NCBI GenBank assembly: GCA_037976565.1
Contig: CP137668.1
Coordinates: forward strand, 28,251,113 to 28,315,112
Source: Mesocentrotus franciscanus
Taxonomy: Eukaryota; Echinodermata; Echinoidea; Camarodonta; Strongylocentrotidae
Reading direction: 5' to 3'
Length of the DNA stretch: 64,000 nucleotides
The notes beneath the pieces are model-generated. The model worked only from the letters and a program-made list of their open reading frames with translations. It had not been told where the DNA came from and searched no databases. Shown in pieces: positions 36,355-47,908 of the stretch (position 1 is the stretch's first letter; every line of letters starts with the position of its first letter). The position numbers were made by a program, and so were the translations under genes.

Positions 36355-39300
36355 GTGATATAGTCCTTGTTGTGATTTGAAAGGGTTAAGGAGAAAGAGG
36401 AGCAATCCGATGTCTTTGCATTTGTCCATTGAGACGTCTTGGAGTCTTGGAGGGACACTTGAAAGTAAAGATTAAATAGAGAGATGATCTATGTAAATAT
36501 CATAATTCATGATTTGATTGAATAGTTCTTGATGATTTGATTTGAAACGACCCTCTGGCATGATTGACAGATTGATTGATGATTATTGAGATCGAGATCA
36601 GGCGATTTTGATAGAATGATTGAATGAAATGGAAAAGTGGACTAAGCCTTGGTCCCTGGATGGAGCTAGGGACTGTGTAGATGTACAGTGTATGTGTAGA
36701 TGTATACATGCTATTCCTGAACAATAGTCATGTGCGTCATCACAATGTTTTTTATAGTGTTTGTCCAGTTTGTTTTTTAAACTCTTGCACTGGTCAGCCA
36801 TTTATCCAATAAGTGTTTAGTTGATCACTAGCAGGATTAGGAGTATGCATGCAGTGTGCAAGAGGTTATATTGCTTCAAAAAAAAGGCCTTCTCTTTTAA
36901 ATTTATATATCATGCGATAGACACTGCGAAAACATACACTTGAGCGGTGAGAGAATTTGCGCTGGGAAGCTCAAAAATAGCTTTCGTGAAACTGAAAAAG
37001 AGCTCTGGTAATATAACAATAAAATACTTAAATATCACTGTGAGAAAATGGCACTTAACAACACCAAATCCTTAAAGGAGAGATACATTTTATGGATTAG
37101 TGTAGACTCCACATAAACAATGTTTATTCCCAAATTGAAGTACCTATAGTTTTCCCCACGTATCTTGCTTTTTGTGCCCATTATTTTGCAACCCCTTTAC
37201 CATGCCTCAGCTGTGCAACCTCAATTTTCCCCTTTCACTTTTCTGACCTCTTTTATAATCCACCCATCTACCCCGATATCACGACATCAAAGAGTCCAAT
37301 TCAGACTCCATCCTTACAATATACTGTTTGACGTAAATGCTCTAATTATGGCATTATTGTGGTATTATGATTGCTATTTTTCTGGGAGAGTGTTTCCTCA
37401 CCATGTATCTCTATTACATCTATTTTGCAACTCCAGAAAATTTGTCCTTTGTCCGATAATCCTCTTTAAAGTGCATTATTTTCAAAAGAAATAAATGAAC
37501 AAATGAGCGGATGAATGTAAACACATGTGGATCGGGGTCAAATGTCTCAATCTTACCAGGTAAAATTCGGAAGGAAGTGATTTGAGATTTGACTGTAAAT
37601 TGAGTTCCCTTACTTGACTCAGATTGAGTACAAATGGTTAAGGATCTTGGCCATCTGCCTCTATTTTACATCATTCCCAAATCATCAAGATCTGCCTATC
37701 TTGTTTATTCTTACTCTTACTTGATAAATCAGTAAATGTTGTCCATTTCTGTTTATCACCAAAATCTATCTTCTCCTAACGTACTCGTGATTTAAACCTA
37801 TCAAAATGATAACCTTGTCCGTCAACAGTCGTCCGTAAATCTGCCTCAAGTGTCCAGTTTTGAAAATTGCATGATGTGTATTGCAAGTAGACGTTTCCTC
37901 TCATTATACCCTGTATCGTCCATAGTCCTTTAGAACGATGTCATCAATTCCCACCACTCTGTACGCTTGCATCCTTCCTATTCAATAGAGAGACGACTCT
38001 TCCCCTTGGATCGTAAATCATTGAAATTCTGCCACTGGCTTACGTTCCTCACTCGCTGGGTGTAGTTGTACGGCCAACGAAGCTGGCATGCATTATATAG
38101 CCATAGACTGACAATGGACTTTCAGACTCTGCCTGCTTTTTACCTGCAATGTTTTCCAATTTGTCGCACTATCTATCCTATTCCCTGCAATATACGGATG
38201 ACAAAAATTACACACAATGGCAGCCATTGAAATGAATTGGCAACTCAAAATTCATTAAGTCATTTGTCAATGTTTGACAAGGAGGACAATCCACTGATCA
38301 TTTTTTTCGATTATCTTGATTATCATCACGAGGTAATGATCACCTATTGAAATATTCATAAAGAAATTTTCTGATAGTATTGTGGAAAAATGAGGCTTGT
38401 AATATACATGTAGTAGGCGTTCATAGAGGATTAAAAGAAGATGAGCTCGAAGTAAAACCAATATTTTTCGGGCAAAGATCTTAATCTCCAGAAATTGAAT
38501 TGGTGTTCGTTTGGTTGAGAACAGCATGGAGTAGGGGACAATGGTCGACCCCAGCAGCAGCATCCAATACCAATTGATAGAAAACCAAGATCTTTATCTT
38601 GTTCCATTCATGGTCTTTTTATCATGTTGATACATGTGTAGTCCCAGTTACTTGAAGGCTCTTTTGACAATTGCAATGAAATCAAACTGTGTGTCAGAAA
38701 AACTTAATTTTATTAATTAATTAATTTATTTATTCTTTATTTATTCTTCTTTCTTTTTTTTGGGGTAGGGGATTTTCTTACTGATTACGCAATGTCATTC
38801 TTCATATTGATAAATAACCCTGTAATAACAAAACTTTCTTGCATGTTTGGTGCTTTATTCTAATATTCGCTGACTATGTTTGTACATGTTTGTATGTACA
38901 TGTACTTCATATACATCAGAGTCCTAGCTGTTCCAATATGTTTCTAAGTCAAATTAGGTGCATGTTATCCATTCCTTTGGTCATGAACAAGAATGGATAT
39001 TAAATGCTAATTGTTCAGATATGGGGCGGTAAACGTCTGCCGCCAAAGAAAAGCAGCCCCAGTTTTTTACATGTTTAAATGAATGCCAACTGCACGCAAC
39101 ACTGGATCTGCATGTATTCACTAAGCTCTGCATTATAAGATACAGAAATAAGAAGCATATTGCCCTTTACTTCGTCATAGAAAGACAAATATTGCCACTG
39201 TCTAGCCACATTATATCTGAATGAGCATTTTAGAGTGTGGGAATATGGGTAGACTTTGATGGCATATAACTGAAAACACCAATATACAATCTATCAAATG

Positions 39301-40362
39301 CAATTAATTCTTAATGCTACAGGATTATACTTGTAGATTATGCATATTAAGGGTACAAATTTGATATAATGAATTCAATAATAGGTTTTCACCATTGGAG
39401 AAAGACAGGTAATTCTTTTATGGCCTAGAAGCGAGAAGTACATGACCTCTATCTTTAAATTGTAAGAACAGAATAGAGATCTCTTTCGAATTCATCCCAT
39501 TCAAAGTAGATCTCGAACTACATTGGTAAAGTAATATGTGTCATTGTCATGTACAATTCATGTCCTGAAGTCCAGGGGTGCTGTTTTGTGCCCCTTTCTT
39601 CCACCGAAACCGTGATCTGCAGACCCCCTCGACGGACCTCCTCAGACCTATACAACGGCGAAGCTCCGCGTGAGACCATGGCAGGACATGATCATCCAGC
39701 ACCATAAATGAACTTCTTCGTTATAACCGATGAACCGCAACTGATCACCTATTTTTCCCCACCTCGCCCAATCAGCCATGTAATATATTGTTGTGGTACA
39801 CTGAGTTGCTTGACTCGGCGACCTCCCTTAAAAAAACTGTAGCATCATCATCCCTTTTTAACCCCTCCCCTCTTTTGCGGCTGCCCCAGTTGTTCATTTG
39901 AGCCTATCGGGTCATAGTCTCATGCCAACATTCAAGTGCATCCCCTGTTCTCTTTCTACCCAATTAGGCATGCACTGTAGACAGTCATTGAGTTAGAAAA
40001 TGGTCAGCTTTAGATGTTTACCAATAATCATAATGCCGTGGGACAACAAGCGACTGTGATATTGTATCAAACATTGTGACACCATACTTCCCTGAACCGC
40101 ACGTCCATTAGAAAGAACTGAAGCATTCCTGACAACTAAAGGGAGATGGCTGTCCTGTGGTCAAATAGTTGGTTTATGTGGTAGATGATTGGAGAGATAA
40201 CACCATCCATTTGTGATTTAATTCCATTGAGTCAACTTGCAGACAAAGTTACCAATAGCTATTAAACAAGAGTTTAACTTATTTTCATTCATAGAAAGAA
40301 ACTAGGTTAATATTGGGGCATTTCTATAGAAGGCTAGGTGCTGCAGACCAGTAGACGCTAAT
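36355..40362. other. Non-coding stretch
   Basis: No gene seen. An AT-only run (AATTAATTAATTTATTTATT) lies around 38713-38750. A higher-GC patch lies at 39580-39700 with CpG and no open frame of note. Two TACATGTA octamers are at 38405 and 38897. Confidence 0.45.
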
Positions 40363-40443
40363 ATCGTCTGTTGTGTGCCAGAAGGGTGTTGACTCTGTGT
40401 TAAAGTATATGAACTAACAATGTTCTGGCTCTCAACAGACGAT
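40363..40443 (+). ncRNA. Candidate pri-miRNA hairpin 1
   Basis: An 81-base stem-loop. ATCGTCTGTTG (40363-40373) pairs perfectly with CAACAGACGAT (40433-40443). The next ten positions pair except for two U:U mismatches (GCCAGAA with TTCTGGC). A further stretch pairs GTGTT with AACAA- and AAC-type bases on the other arm. In all the stem spans about 33 positions with a loop of around 15 bases, the size range of animal pri-miRNA stems. The arm word GCCAGAAGGGTGTT is shared with six other hairpins in the window. It is a structure prediction by hand; expression is unknown. Confidence 0.5.
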
Positions 40444-40501
40444 TTCTTCTTGAGTGCTAATACTAATCATCAACCTTGAATAAGCTATCTTAATGTCCAG
40501 T

Positions 40502-40547
40502 GAGTAGAAGAAGGGTGTTAGTGCAATCTTAAGTGACCTTCTTGCTC
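40502..40547 (+). ncRNA. Candidate hairpin 2, shorter relative
   Basis: The arms are AGAAGG (40509-40514) with CCTTCT (40537-40542). They are extended inward by TGTT pairing with AGTG through U:G and G:U pairs, and outward by GAGTA with TGCTC across a two-base bulge. The sequence AGAAGAAGGGTGTTAG is clearly related to the other hairpins. The stem is shorter and less regular, so this may be a decayed copy. Confidence 0.3.
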
Positions 40548-40646
40548 TGAGTCTGAATCAGTTCATCTGTCACTCAAACTCAAACTGAGATGTTGTCATA
40601 AACAGAGCCTGCTAAGTACAAACATTACCTCACTTTGTCCGCTAAG

Positions 40647-40715
40647 ACTGAGAGCCAGAAAGGTGTTTATCTCATGTACTTTTTATACAAAGCTAGTGTC
40701 CTTTTGGCTCTCAGT
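40647..40715 (+). ncRNA. Candidate pri-miRNA hairpin 3
   Basis: ACTGAGAGCCAGAA (40647-40660) pairs with TTTTGGCTCTCAGT (40702-40715) with a single G:U pair. After one mismatch, GGTGTT pairs with AGTGTC, four of the six as wobble pairs. Total length is 69 bases. The arms are homologous to hairpins 1 and 6. It lies about 200 bases from hairpin 1, so three family members fall within 350 bases, as in a polycistronic miRNA cluster. Confidence 0.48.
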
Positions 40716-41517
40716 GAATGTAAGATGTCATTGCTTGATAGAGAGGGAATAAGGCCTTTAATTGCATGCTTGTTGATTAACACAGTCTGTTTCTTGAGAG
40801 CTTATCTAATCTAGATGCGTAGCCATCAAACTCTAGTTGGCAAGCACAACCCCTTGTCAGTAGCTGTGCGTAACAGTGTCTGCACTGTGAGACTAGGCTG
40901 ACAGGCTCTGTGCTTTAGCTGCTCTGGACACCCAGAGACTGTAGTAGGTCCATGCAGAGACTGAATTGTGGCAAAGTGTGAAATTATAGAGTCTGTACTT
41001 GCAGACTAATCAAACTCACAATACTGGGCTTCATAGCATTTGGCTTCACTACGTCAACATCTAGTCCTGATAATCACTGATCAACAGTCCACTTCAGCTG
41101 TCATTTATTTCACCTCAAGACTTATAGATAAAGTTGAGTTCTTGTCATGCGATTGTGAAATCGATCAGAAAAAGTTGATCATGTAGCATATAAGTATTGG
41201 TGTGTACTGCAAGGTTCTGGAATCATCAAAATGATAAGAAATTTGGCCCGGTCTTGGTAAAAGTAACAAGCAAAAAGATGTATATGGGACTACACAAACA
41301 TGTGACATAAAAAATGTGGTCCTCATTTTTAAGCCGTTACGGTACATGTCATATTTAGAATATGAAGGCATTTGAAGAGCCATGCTTTTCAGGGAACATT
41401 TTTTCTCCGATGTTCTTCCACACTTGCATAATAGCAACAAAAATGCTCACAAATTATTTTTCACCTCTCCCTAGAACTCGACCTTCTCTTTAAACCTTAT
41501 CCTAACATGACATCAGG
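40716..41517. other. Spacer between hairpins 3 and 4, with minor stem-loops
   Basis: Short perfect stems occur, such as CTCTGG/CCAGAG with a four-base loop near 40922-40937 and AGTCTG/CAGACT near 40989-41006. They are not related in sequence to the 40.4 kb family. A 91-codon minus frame (41165-41440) shows no domain. Confidence 0.35.
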
Positions 41518-41586
41518 TGGAGCCAGAAGGGCACCCATTCACCCATATCATTTTGTACAGACTTAATGCCCTTTCTTCTGGCTCCA
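41518..41586 (+). ncRNA. Candidate hairpin 4
   Basis: TGGAGCCAGAAG (41518-41529) pairs perfectly for 12 bp with CTTCTGGCTCCA (41575-41586). After a bulge of three T, GG pairs with CC, and CA with TG. The 69-base stem-loop has the same arm word as the other members. AACAGACAATG follows the 3' arm, as ACAGACAAG does in hairpins 5 and 6. Confidence 0.42.
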
Positions 41587-41930
41587 AACAAACAGACAAT
41601 GTTAACCTCAACAATGCAATCACACAGCATATATCACTTCTGCAAAGGCTTTACATCATTCTTGAATAGCATTGTTTTTTTCTCTATTTTCAACATGACA
41701 TTGATGATCATGCATATTTACATGCAGTGATGAATGTGTGATGAATACACTTAAATTGAATAGTAAGATTTCTCATTTTTGATAAAAATTTGTATCAGAG
41801 ATATTTTTAGCTCACATTTTGAATATTGAACTTTTCAATCTTTCATATGTTCATACTCATCATTTTATGGTGATTCGGAAACGCCCGGTTTTAGTAGGCA
41901 GTGGGTTAATACTTATCCAGGCCTGATAAT
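41587..41930. other. Non-coding spacer
   Basis: AT-rich sequence after hairpin 4. Nothing recognised. Confidence 0.5.
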
Positions 41931-42077
41931 TACCCGATTTAAATCGGTTTCCCGATTTTTTTTTTTTTTTCCCCCGATTTTTTTTCTCCCTGATTTTTCC
42001 TGATATTATCCCTATTTTCTCTATTTTTCCCGATTTTTTCCTATAATTCCCTATTTTCCACAATTTTCCCCAATTTT
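41931..42077. repeat. Degenerate CCCGATTTTT minisatellite
   Basis: About ten imperfect units of the type (C)CCGATTTTTT, CCTGATTTTT, CCCTATTTT and CCCAATTTT follow one another. Read on the other strand they give the Lys/Ile/Gly-rich frame 41860-42063, which is therefore a repeat artefact. Units differ in length from about 8 to 16 bases. Confidence 0.7.
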
Positions 42078-45000
42078 CTTACTCAAAGGGGGAATGTTGT
42101 TAGAAGCCATTTTTTTCTTCCCCTGAACATTTTTTTTTTAGTGCTCACTATCACCCCTGTTCTTATCTCTTATCAACTCTGGACACTTTACCCTTTTATC
42201 ATTTTTTTTGCAGACAAATGTTTAATCTGTTTCACTCATTCTCTTTATGGGGTATTATATCCATGTTCTGTTACAAGGTCATTCTAATCTTTTGAATTTC
42301 TTATCATGATAGCATTAACACCTTTTCTTGATTAATGGGCTTCAACTATCACTGCAGTGGGAACTTTGGTCTCATAATTTTAATTTGATGTCTAACATAC
42401 TCTGAACTTTACCGGTATATCATTATTGATTATCTGTCAGAAAACAAATAGACGCCTATAATTAGGAACATTTTTTGCAGACTTGCTCGTGTCTGTTTCT
42501 TTATATGTATATTCAGTTTTATGTACAGCATGTGCAGTATACATGGACAATCAAAAGGAATGTATATACGCACCTTGTATGAATGAGTGTGATACTTAAA
42601 TACACTACATGACAAAAGCTGGTTGTTTTTTGTACGTCAATGCTAAGATTGATATACAAGATTCATGTGCAAAGATGTTTTTTTTATAAACAAATGAAAC
42701 AGATCACATTTCAAATTGTTTTATTTTTCAAAGAATCATTTTTTACTCGATGAGAGTTTCCAAGGATAAAATGCCACCCATCATTATTAACGATGCGTAA
42801 TTTAAGGGAATATTTTCAGTGATCTTTTGAGATAAGTTCACATGTATTTCAGGTTCTAGAAGATAGTTCTCCTATAAATTGAGCTCTTGTGATGAGATTG
42901 AGTTCAATTACCCTACCCAATTTTCCTATTATATACACCTGAAATACCTGAATCAAACTTTCATACATCTATAAAATACCTGAATCAATCTTTTCTTATT
43001 TAACTCATGTCTAACTTTTCTTCTGTAATTACAACCTTTTTGAGCTCTCTGATGTCAGGATAAGCACTTTAATGCCTTTGATCCGAACCCATTTATCTAT
43101 CATTTACCCATGTCATTATTTCTCCGTACGTACGTGATGAGACGAGACCCCTAAAGATAATGATAAACTAGTTCAATGTCATGTCTGTGAGCTTCATGTC
43201 ATTCTTCATGGAGCATCCCCTACAAAGATATTAGGTAGCATATTAGGGCAAGATTGAAGTTTGGGGACAGAGAGATGTGATGGGTGTTGAAGAAATCAAT
43301 GGAATTCATCTTACATGTAGTACCTTTTCCTCTTTAAAAATGATTTTCTGAACCTACCCACTTAAAAGTCTTTCATCTTGGTTAGGATCTGTGCTCACAA
43401 AGCACAATAATGTGTTCTAACACATCTCGCAGTTGAAACAGTGTCTCCATGTGACTAGTTAGTTTTATATGACTTTAAAGCTCCAGTATTCATTACCAGT
43501 TCACGGTTTCAATACAAGAAATGTATATCCACCTCTATCAGGTATCCACTAAAAGAGAAAGTTTAATTCTGGTTAACGATCACCTGATATGAACTTGAGG
43601 TTGAAAAGACATTCCTAACCTTACTCTACATTTGTTTATCAGAATGGCGGAACGATGGTTGATATTTATTTCTTAACAGGTAATCTCAGTTTTGTGTATT
43701 ACAAGATTCTACCTGCTCCGTACTTCGATAACCCTCACCTACCCTACCCCTTCCCCTCAAAGACCACAAGTCGTATAATAGGACATGTACATGCCATGTT
43801 AGCAATTGTTATTGATGAAGAGGGCAAAGGATTGAATGTGGGTTTCTGGAGGGTATGTCATCGCCAAAAATCAAGTGTGCTCTCCTCTCCCCCGAGGTTA
43901 GCCCCGAATGTGACCCCTTTCACATTAGAAAATAAAGACAAACATATTTTGGGTATAATAAACAGGCTCTTGTGTCATCTGCATTCTGTCATTTCTTGGT
44001 CTCCCAAGAGAATTTTTTTGATGTTTTTAAACTTGTAGTGAACTGTCAATTCAGATCGTGCATGGCCTAAGTGTGATACTTTTCATTTCCAAATGAGTTA
44101 ATATATTTCCCCCTTGAATTGAATTTTCTTCTTTTTTCCCTTTTCAAATTCATTAAGAATATTAATTTACATGTAGGCTAGTAGCATTCCTGTCAGAAAC
44201 AGGTTTTCTGGTATCCTCACCCCTACTCCACTCAAAAAGGTTGACAGAATACAGAAGTAGAAAAATAAATCCTCATATATACTATTTCATCTAATTACAT
44301 CTCAGCAGGGTCCTTGTGTACGACTCATATTCTACTTTTATCCTCTCTGTGCACTTGACCTCTTGCATTAGTTCATTAGGGGGTTCCCTCCCAGGTCAAA
44401 TCAAGATCAAATCTAGAGTGTGGATAGGAGCCGTCTAAGTACTCTGATCTGCCAGTGGTATTTATCATCCCCGCATCTACCTCTTCGTCTCTGACAAGCG
44501 AGCGGCAAAAGAGGACATTTTACCCCAAATCCCAGTGTTCTAATGGAGGAAAAGGTTATGATGCAGAAATATGTGTCTTTATTCTTCGTATCGCTGGTAT
44601 GGAGAATCCTATTCAACCGGTGGTCTACGTGCAAGCGTACATGGGGAGCTTACGTCATCTCGAAAGGGTGGGGCCGTGGAGTATTTTGTTATCCCCGACC
44701 AGGAGAGCTGGGGTGAAAAAACAAAATACTGCAGACACAAAAGGCTAATTCCCATCCCTGGCATGGGAGAGACCATGGGAGAGAAAAGAGAGTGAGGGAG
44801 ACATCAAACTACTTTATTAAAAGGAGAAAAGGATTTGAGGACAGGGAGATTTGAATTGATATCAATGTCATTGTTGTTGAAAGACAAGTGAAGCATGTAA
44901 TATTAAGAGGAGAATAGGAGGGACTGACTGGAAAGAAAGAAGGATTAATTCAAGAGTGCGTCTTTGATTCATACAGATACATTTATTGGATGTGCCGCTT

Positions 45001-45347
45001 TGCACTTTTGCAACTAGGTCAGACTTTCCTTTTATTCGTAGAAAGACTTTATATTTCTAGTTTATTCCTTCATATATTTTGTTAATAGGTAGGAATTAAG
45101 ATATTTTACCTGACATTTTAGAGGACACCTTGGAATTCTAAGTTTTTCCAGCTGTTAAGGTGCTCTCTTTTTCTTGTTTATCATTCTCCACACACATTGA
45201 GGAACTCATATTAAATAACATATCTAGAATTTTTTCCTCTTGTTTCAACAATCATTAGCTGAGCCTAAGAATACTTTGACGTACACCCTCTGGTGTTGAA
45301 TTGCAGTCTCCTTCATGATCTAGTTTATGCAGATCTTTCGAAATAGT
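42078..45347. other. Non-coding stretch with two higher-GC patches
   Basis: A 127-codon + frame at 43655-44038 is the longest non-repetitive frame in this part. It is preceded by an acceptor-like TTTGTTTATCAG (ending 43643) and contains a possible donor CAG|GTAATC at 43680. The protein shows no domain, so it may be conserved non-coding DNA. A second patch at 44440-44790 has two overlapping + frames (97 and 74 codons), also without domains. No gene is supported. Confidence 0.3.
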
Positions 45348-45495
45348 CAGGGCCTTGTTTCATAAAACTTGTTATCAATAACAAGTTATAATAACTGTTA
45401 TAAGCTACTGAAATTGTGGCATTTGATTGGCTGAGAGCAAATGTGTCATAGAAATTTAGCATTTGATATTGATAACAAGTTTTATGAAACAGGGC
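45348..45495 (+). mobile_element. MITE copy 2 with CAGGG...CCCTG termini
   Basis: It begins CAGGGCCTTGTTTCATAAAAC and ends, reversed, GCCCTGTTTCATAAAAC, both running on into TTGTTATCAATA. Its interior (TGATTGGCTGAGAGCAAATG, CATAGAAATTTAGCATTTG) matches copy 1 at 22014-22156 in reverse orientation. Length is 148 bases with no coding capacity. The last few terminal bases at the right seem to be lost. Confidence 0.8.
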
Positions 45496-46931
45496 GAAGA
45501 TCTTACTTTGAAAACATTGACCGAATATCATACCACTGTCATTGTTTAATGAATCAGGATTGTGGCTAACATAAATCATATACAACTGTATATATGGTTA
45601 TCAGACTCTCCTTTTATATTGAAAGATATCATTTAATCTGGCATAATTTTTTGGTTGTATTACTTTTATTCAAGATAAGGGGACAACAATACCATCAATA
45701 TTATGTGCACTTTTTATTGTGTTGTGCAAATGAAACGAAATGCACATCGCTTGACATGGAAGAATTTGTGTTCAATGTAATTTAGCACAGAGGTCAATGA
45801 AATCATCGTTCACGGACAACAGCCAGGACCCCGCTCGATATCGCTCACTGTCCCCTTTTCGCATTTTGGTTTGTTGAGGATCAGTGCTGGTGCTAGGATA
45901 ATTCTTCTGGAATGAGGAGAATCCGTTGTCAAGACCAGATACCCCGCTCTTGGCAGGCTATTTTTGTTGCCAGTGTAACTTGCTGATACCTGACATAGAT
46001 AGTCCCGTCTGTAGTATGCCGTCATGTGGTGTCTTTTTAAAATGCTTCTTTGTTTGTTAGTCATCCTCCAGCCTTAAAGGTAAAGACTAGATCAAAGCCA
46101 AGTAGGTTTAGGTCACTGAAAGGACAGATTATAATTAGTATTACCCGTATATCCCTCAAAAAAAAAAAATTGTTCTTGGATTGGTCAAGAGCTCTTCATG
46201 TAATAGTAATAATTCTGTTTAGAAAATTCTCATTGACCTAATTAGACCCCATTTTGTTAGTTACTACTATCAGACCGATGCCTTTTACCCAACAATTGAC
46301 AAATACCCTGCATCACTTTTTCAGACAAAAAGTCAGAAAAATGCTTTTGAAAATATATGCCAATCAAAGGCCTTTATCCCTCCAGTGACAAGTCTTTCAG
46401 TCCCTCACGTCTTTCTCTATAGATGGGACTATCCGTTTTATACAAGATATTATATGAGGTTTATTAAATGCCAATTAGATACTGTGAACAGGGAGACCCC
46501 TTGTTGCTCTTTAGAGGCAATCTAAGCTCTCTGTTGCCCCCCTGCAGATTTATTAGACATAATTATGTCAAGTAATTCATATCTCCTTTCCATGATGTCG
46601 ATTGATTACTCTCTCTCAATCAACAGTCTCAGTTCATATTTCTGATTTATGCATGTAATGTATGTCAGTTCTCCATTTTTACATTGACTTCATATGTGCC
46701 CTATCTTAAGTTTTTTTTTTGGGTAGATTTGTTTTATTTATTTTTTGGTGGGGGGTGAGATACACTTTTAAACCTAAATTAGGTCAGCTATGAAATTTCC
46801 CATGCTCAATTAACTGCAGAAAAAAGGTTCCTAGCACTGTGTTTAATAGGATATGCACTTTGTAGACTCACATGTTGATAAAAACATGTTTTTGCTTGAT
46901 ATTGCTGTATATGCCAGCACTTGAAGTACAA

Positions 46932-47614
46932 TCGATGGCCGTCGTGCTGGATTTATGTGTTCTTTTTCTTTCTCTTATTGACTCTACCATCATCAATATG
47001 TTTCCTCCATATGTCATCATAACAATTGGTTCTTATATTAGTTACAATCCGTCATTTTATTCCCTTTGATATCAGTGTAAACATGGTCATTTACGCCTTT
47101 AAAGGGCCTATATAATTACGCTTCCTGTACATGAGTTGACGGACTTAATGTGTACAGTATTCAATTTTCCTACTGACTGATGAATTTACCTCTGTTATCT
47201 GTAAAGAATAATCATATATTCATAAATTGGGCGCCTTTGAATATTTGAAGCAGATAAATGGCGCCGTCTTGCTGGATTCATGTGTGTTCTTTTTCTTCTC
47301 TTTCTCTGTCTCCTGTACACCTATTAAAAACTTGACTTTACCATCCTCAATGTGAGCCCTCCATATGTTTTCATAACAATTGATTTTTATATTAGTTACA
47401 ATCATTCATTTTATTCCCTTTGATATCAGTGTAAACATGGTCATTAACGCCTTCAGAGGGCCTAATTACGCTTCCTGCACTTGAGTTGACAGACTTAATG
47501 TACTAAACTTAACTTTTCCTTCTGAACTGATGAATTTACCTCTGTTATCTGTAAGAATAATCATATACTGGTATTCATAAATTGGGCGTCTTTGAATGTT
47601 TGGAACGGATAAAT
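46932..47614. repeat. Diverged tandem duplication, units of about 330-350 bp
   Basis: Unit 1 (about 46932-47257) and unit 2 (about 47258-47614) align end to end. Shared blocks in the same order are: GCTGGATTTATGTG/GCTGGATTCATGTG; CCTCCATATG with CATAACAATTG; TTATTCCCTTTGATATCAGT followed by GTAAACATGGTCATT; GGGCCTA with AATTACGCTTCCTG; TGATGAATTTACCTCTGTTA then TCTGTAA; and CATAAATTGGGCG. Some blocks are nearly identical while the sequence between them has diverged. The pattern suggests selection on short blocks, as in a duplicated enhancer. Frames across it are not credible genes. Confidence 0.85.
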
Positions 47615-47693
47615 GGCGCCATACAAGTGCTGTGGATCATCATCATCATCATATAATGATCATTGAATGATGCATTGTGTAGATCGTATAGAA

Positions 47694-47759
47694 TGTTTGG
47701 AGCCAGAAGGGCAATAAAACTCTGTAAAATGGTATGACATAATGCCCTTCTGACAGACA
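47694..47759 (+). ncRNA. Candidate hairpin 5
   Basis: CAGAAGGGCA (47704-47713) pairs perfectly with TGCCCTTCTG (47743-47752). Outside a bulge of about four bases on the 5' arm, TGTTTG pairs with CAGACA (one U:G). The sequence TTGGAGCCAGAAGGGCA is nearly identical to hairpin 4. The 66-base fold is less regular than hairpins 1, 6 and 7. It begins 80 bases after the tandem duplication. Confidence 0.38.
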
Positions 47760-47884
47760 AGATGGGACTAATCAAGATGTTATTCTGTCAACATTAATCC
47801 CACTGCTCCCTTATAGGGGGTCAGTGATTATAAAATACGAGTCTTGATATTAAATGTTTTATCATTTTTTATTGGTCTAAACAG

Positions 47885-47908
47885 TGAGAACCAGCACAGT
47901 CAACTACG
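47885..47908 (+). CDS. Candidate 24-nt microexon
   Basis: A T-rich run (TTTTATCATTTTTTATTGG) ends in CTAAACAG just before 47885, and a strong donor (ACG|GTGAGTCT) follows 47908. Twenty-four bases is a whole number of codons, so inclusion would not shift the frame. Entered in phase 2, as left by the exon at 2385-2469, it reads ENQHSQL with split Gly and Arg codons at the ends. One of the other two frames contains a stop. Twenty-four bases is very little evidence, and the acceptor is only moderate. It could be a chance pairing of splice-like words. Confidence 0.22.

Noticed and set aside
40922..41006. Small perfect stems near 40.93 and 41.0 kb as further miRNA hairpins
   Set aside because: Stems of only six base pairs with no relation to the hairpin family; expected by chance in this length.
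41860..42063. 67-codon Lys/Ile/Gly-rich minus frame
   Set aside because: A direct translation of the degenerate CCCGATTTTT repeat.
43655..44038. 127-codon + frame preceded by an acceptor-like site
   Set aside because: No domain. The internal donor-like CAG|GTAATC would leave a 37-nt exon, and the long frame itself has no coding signature that I can see.
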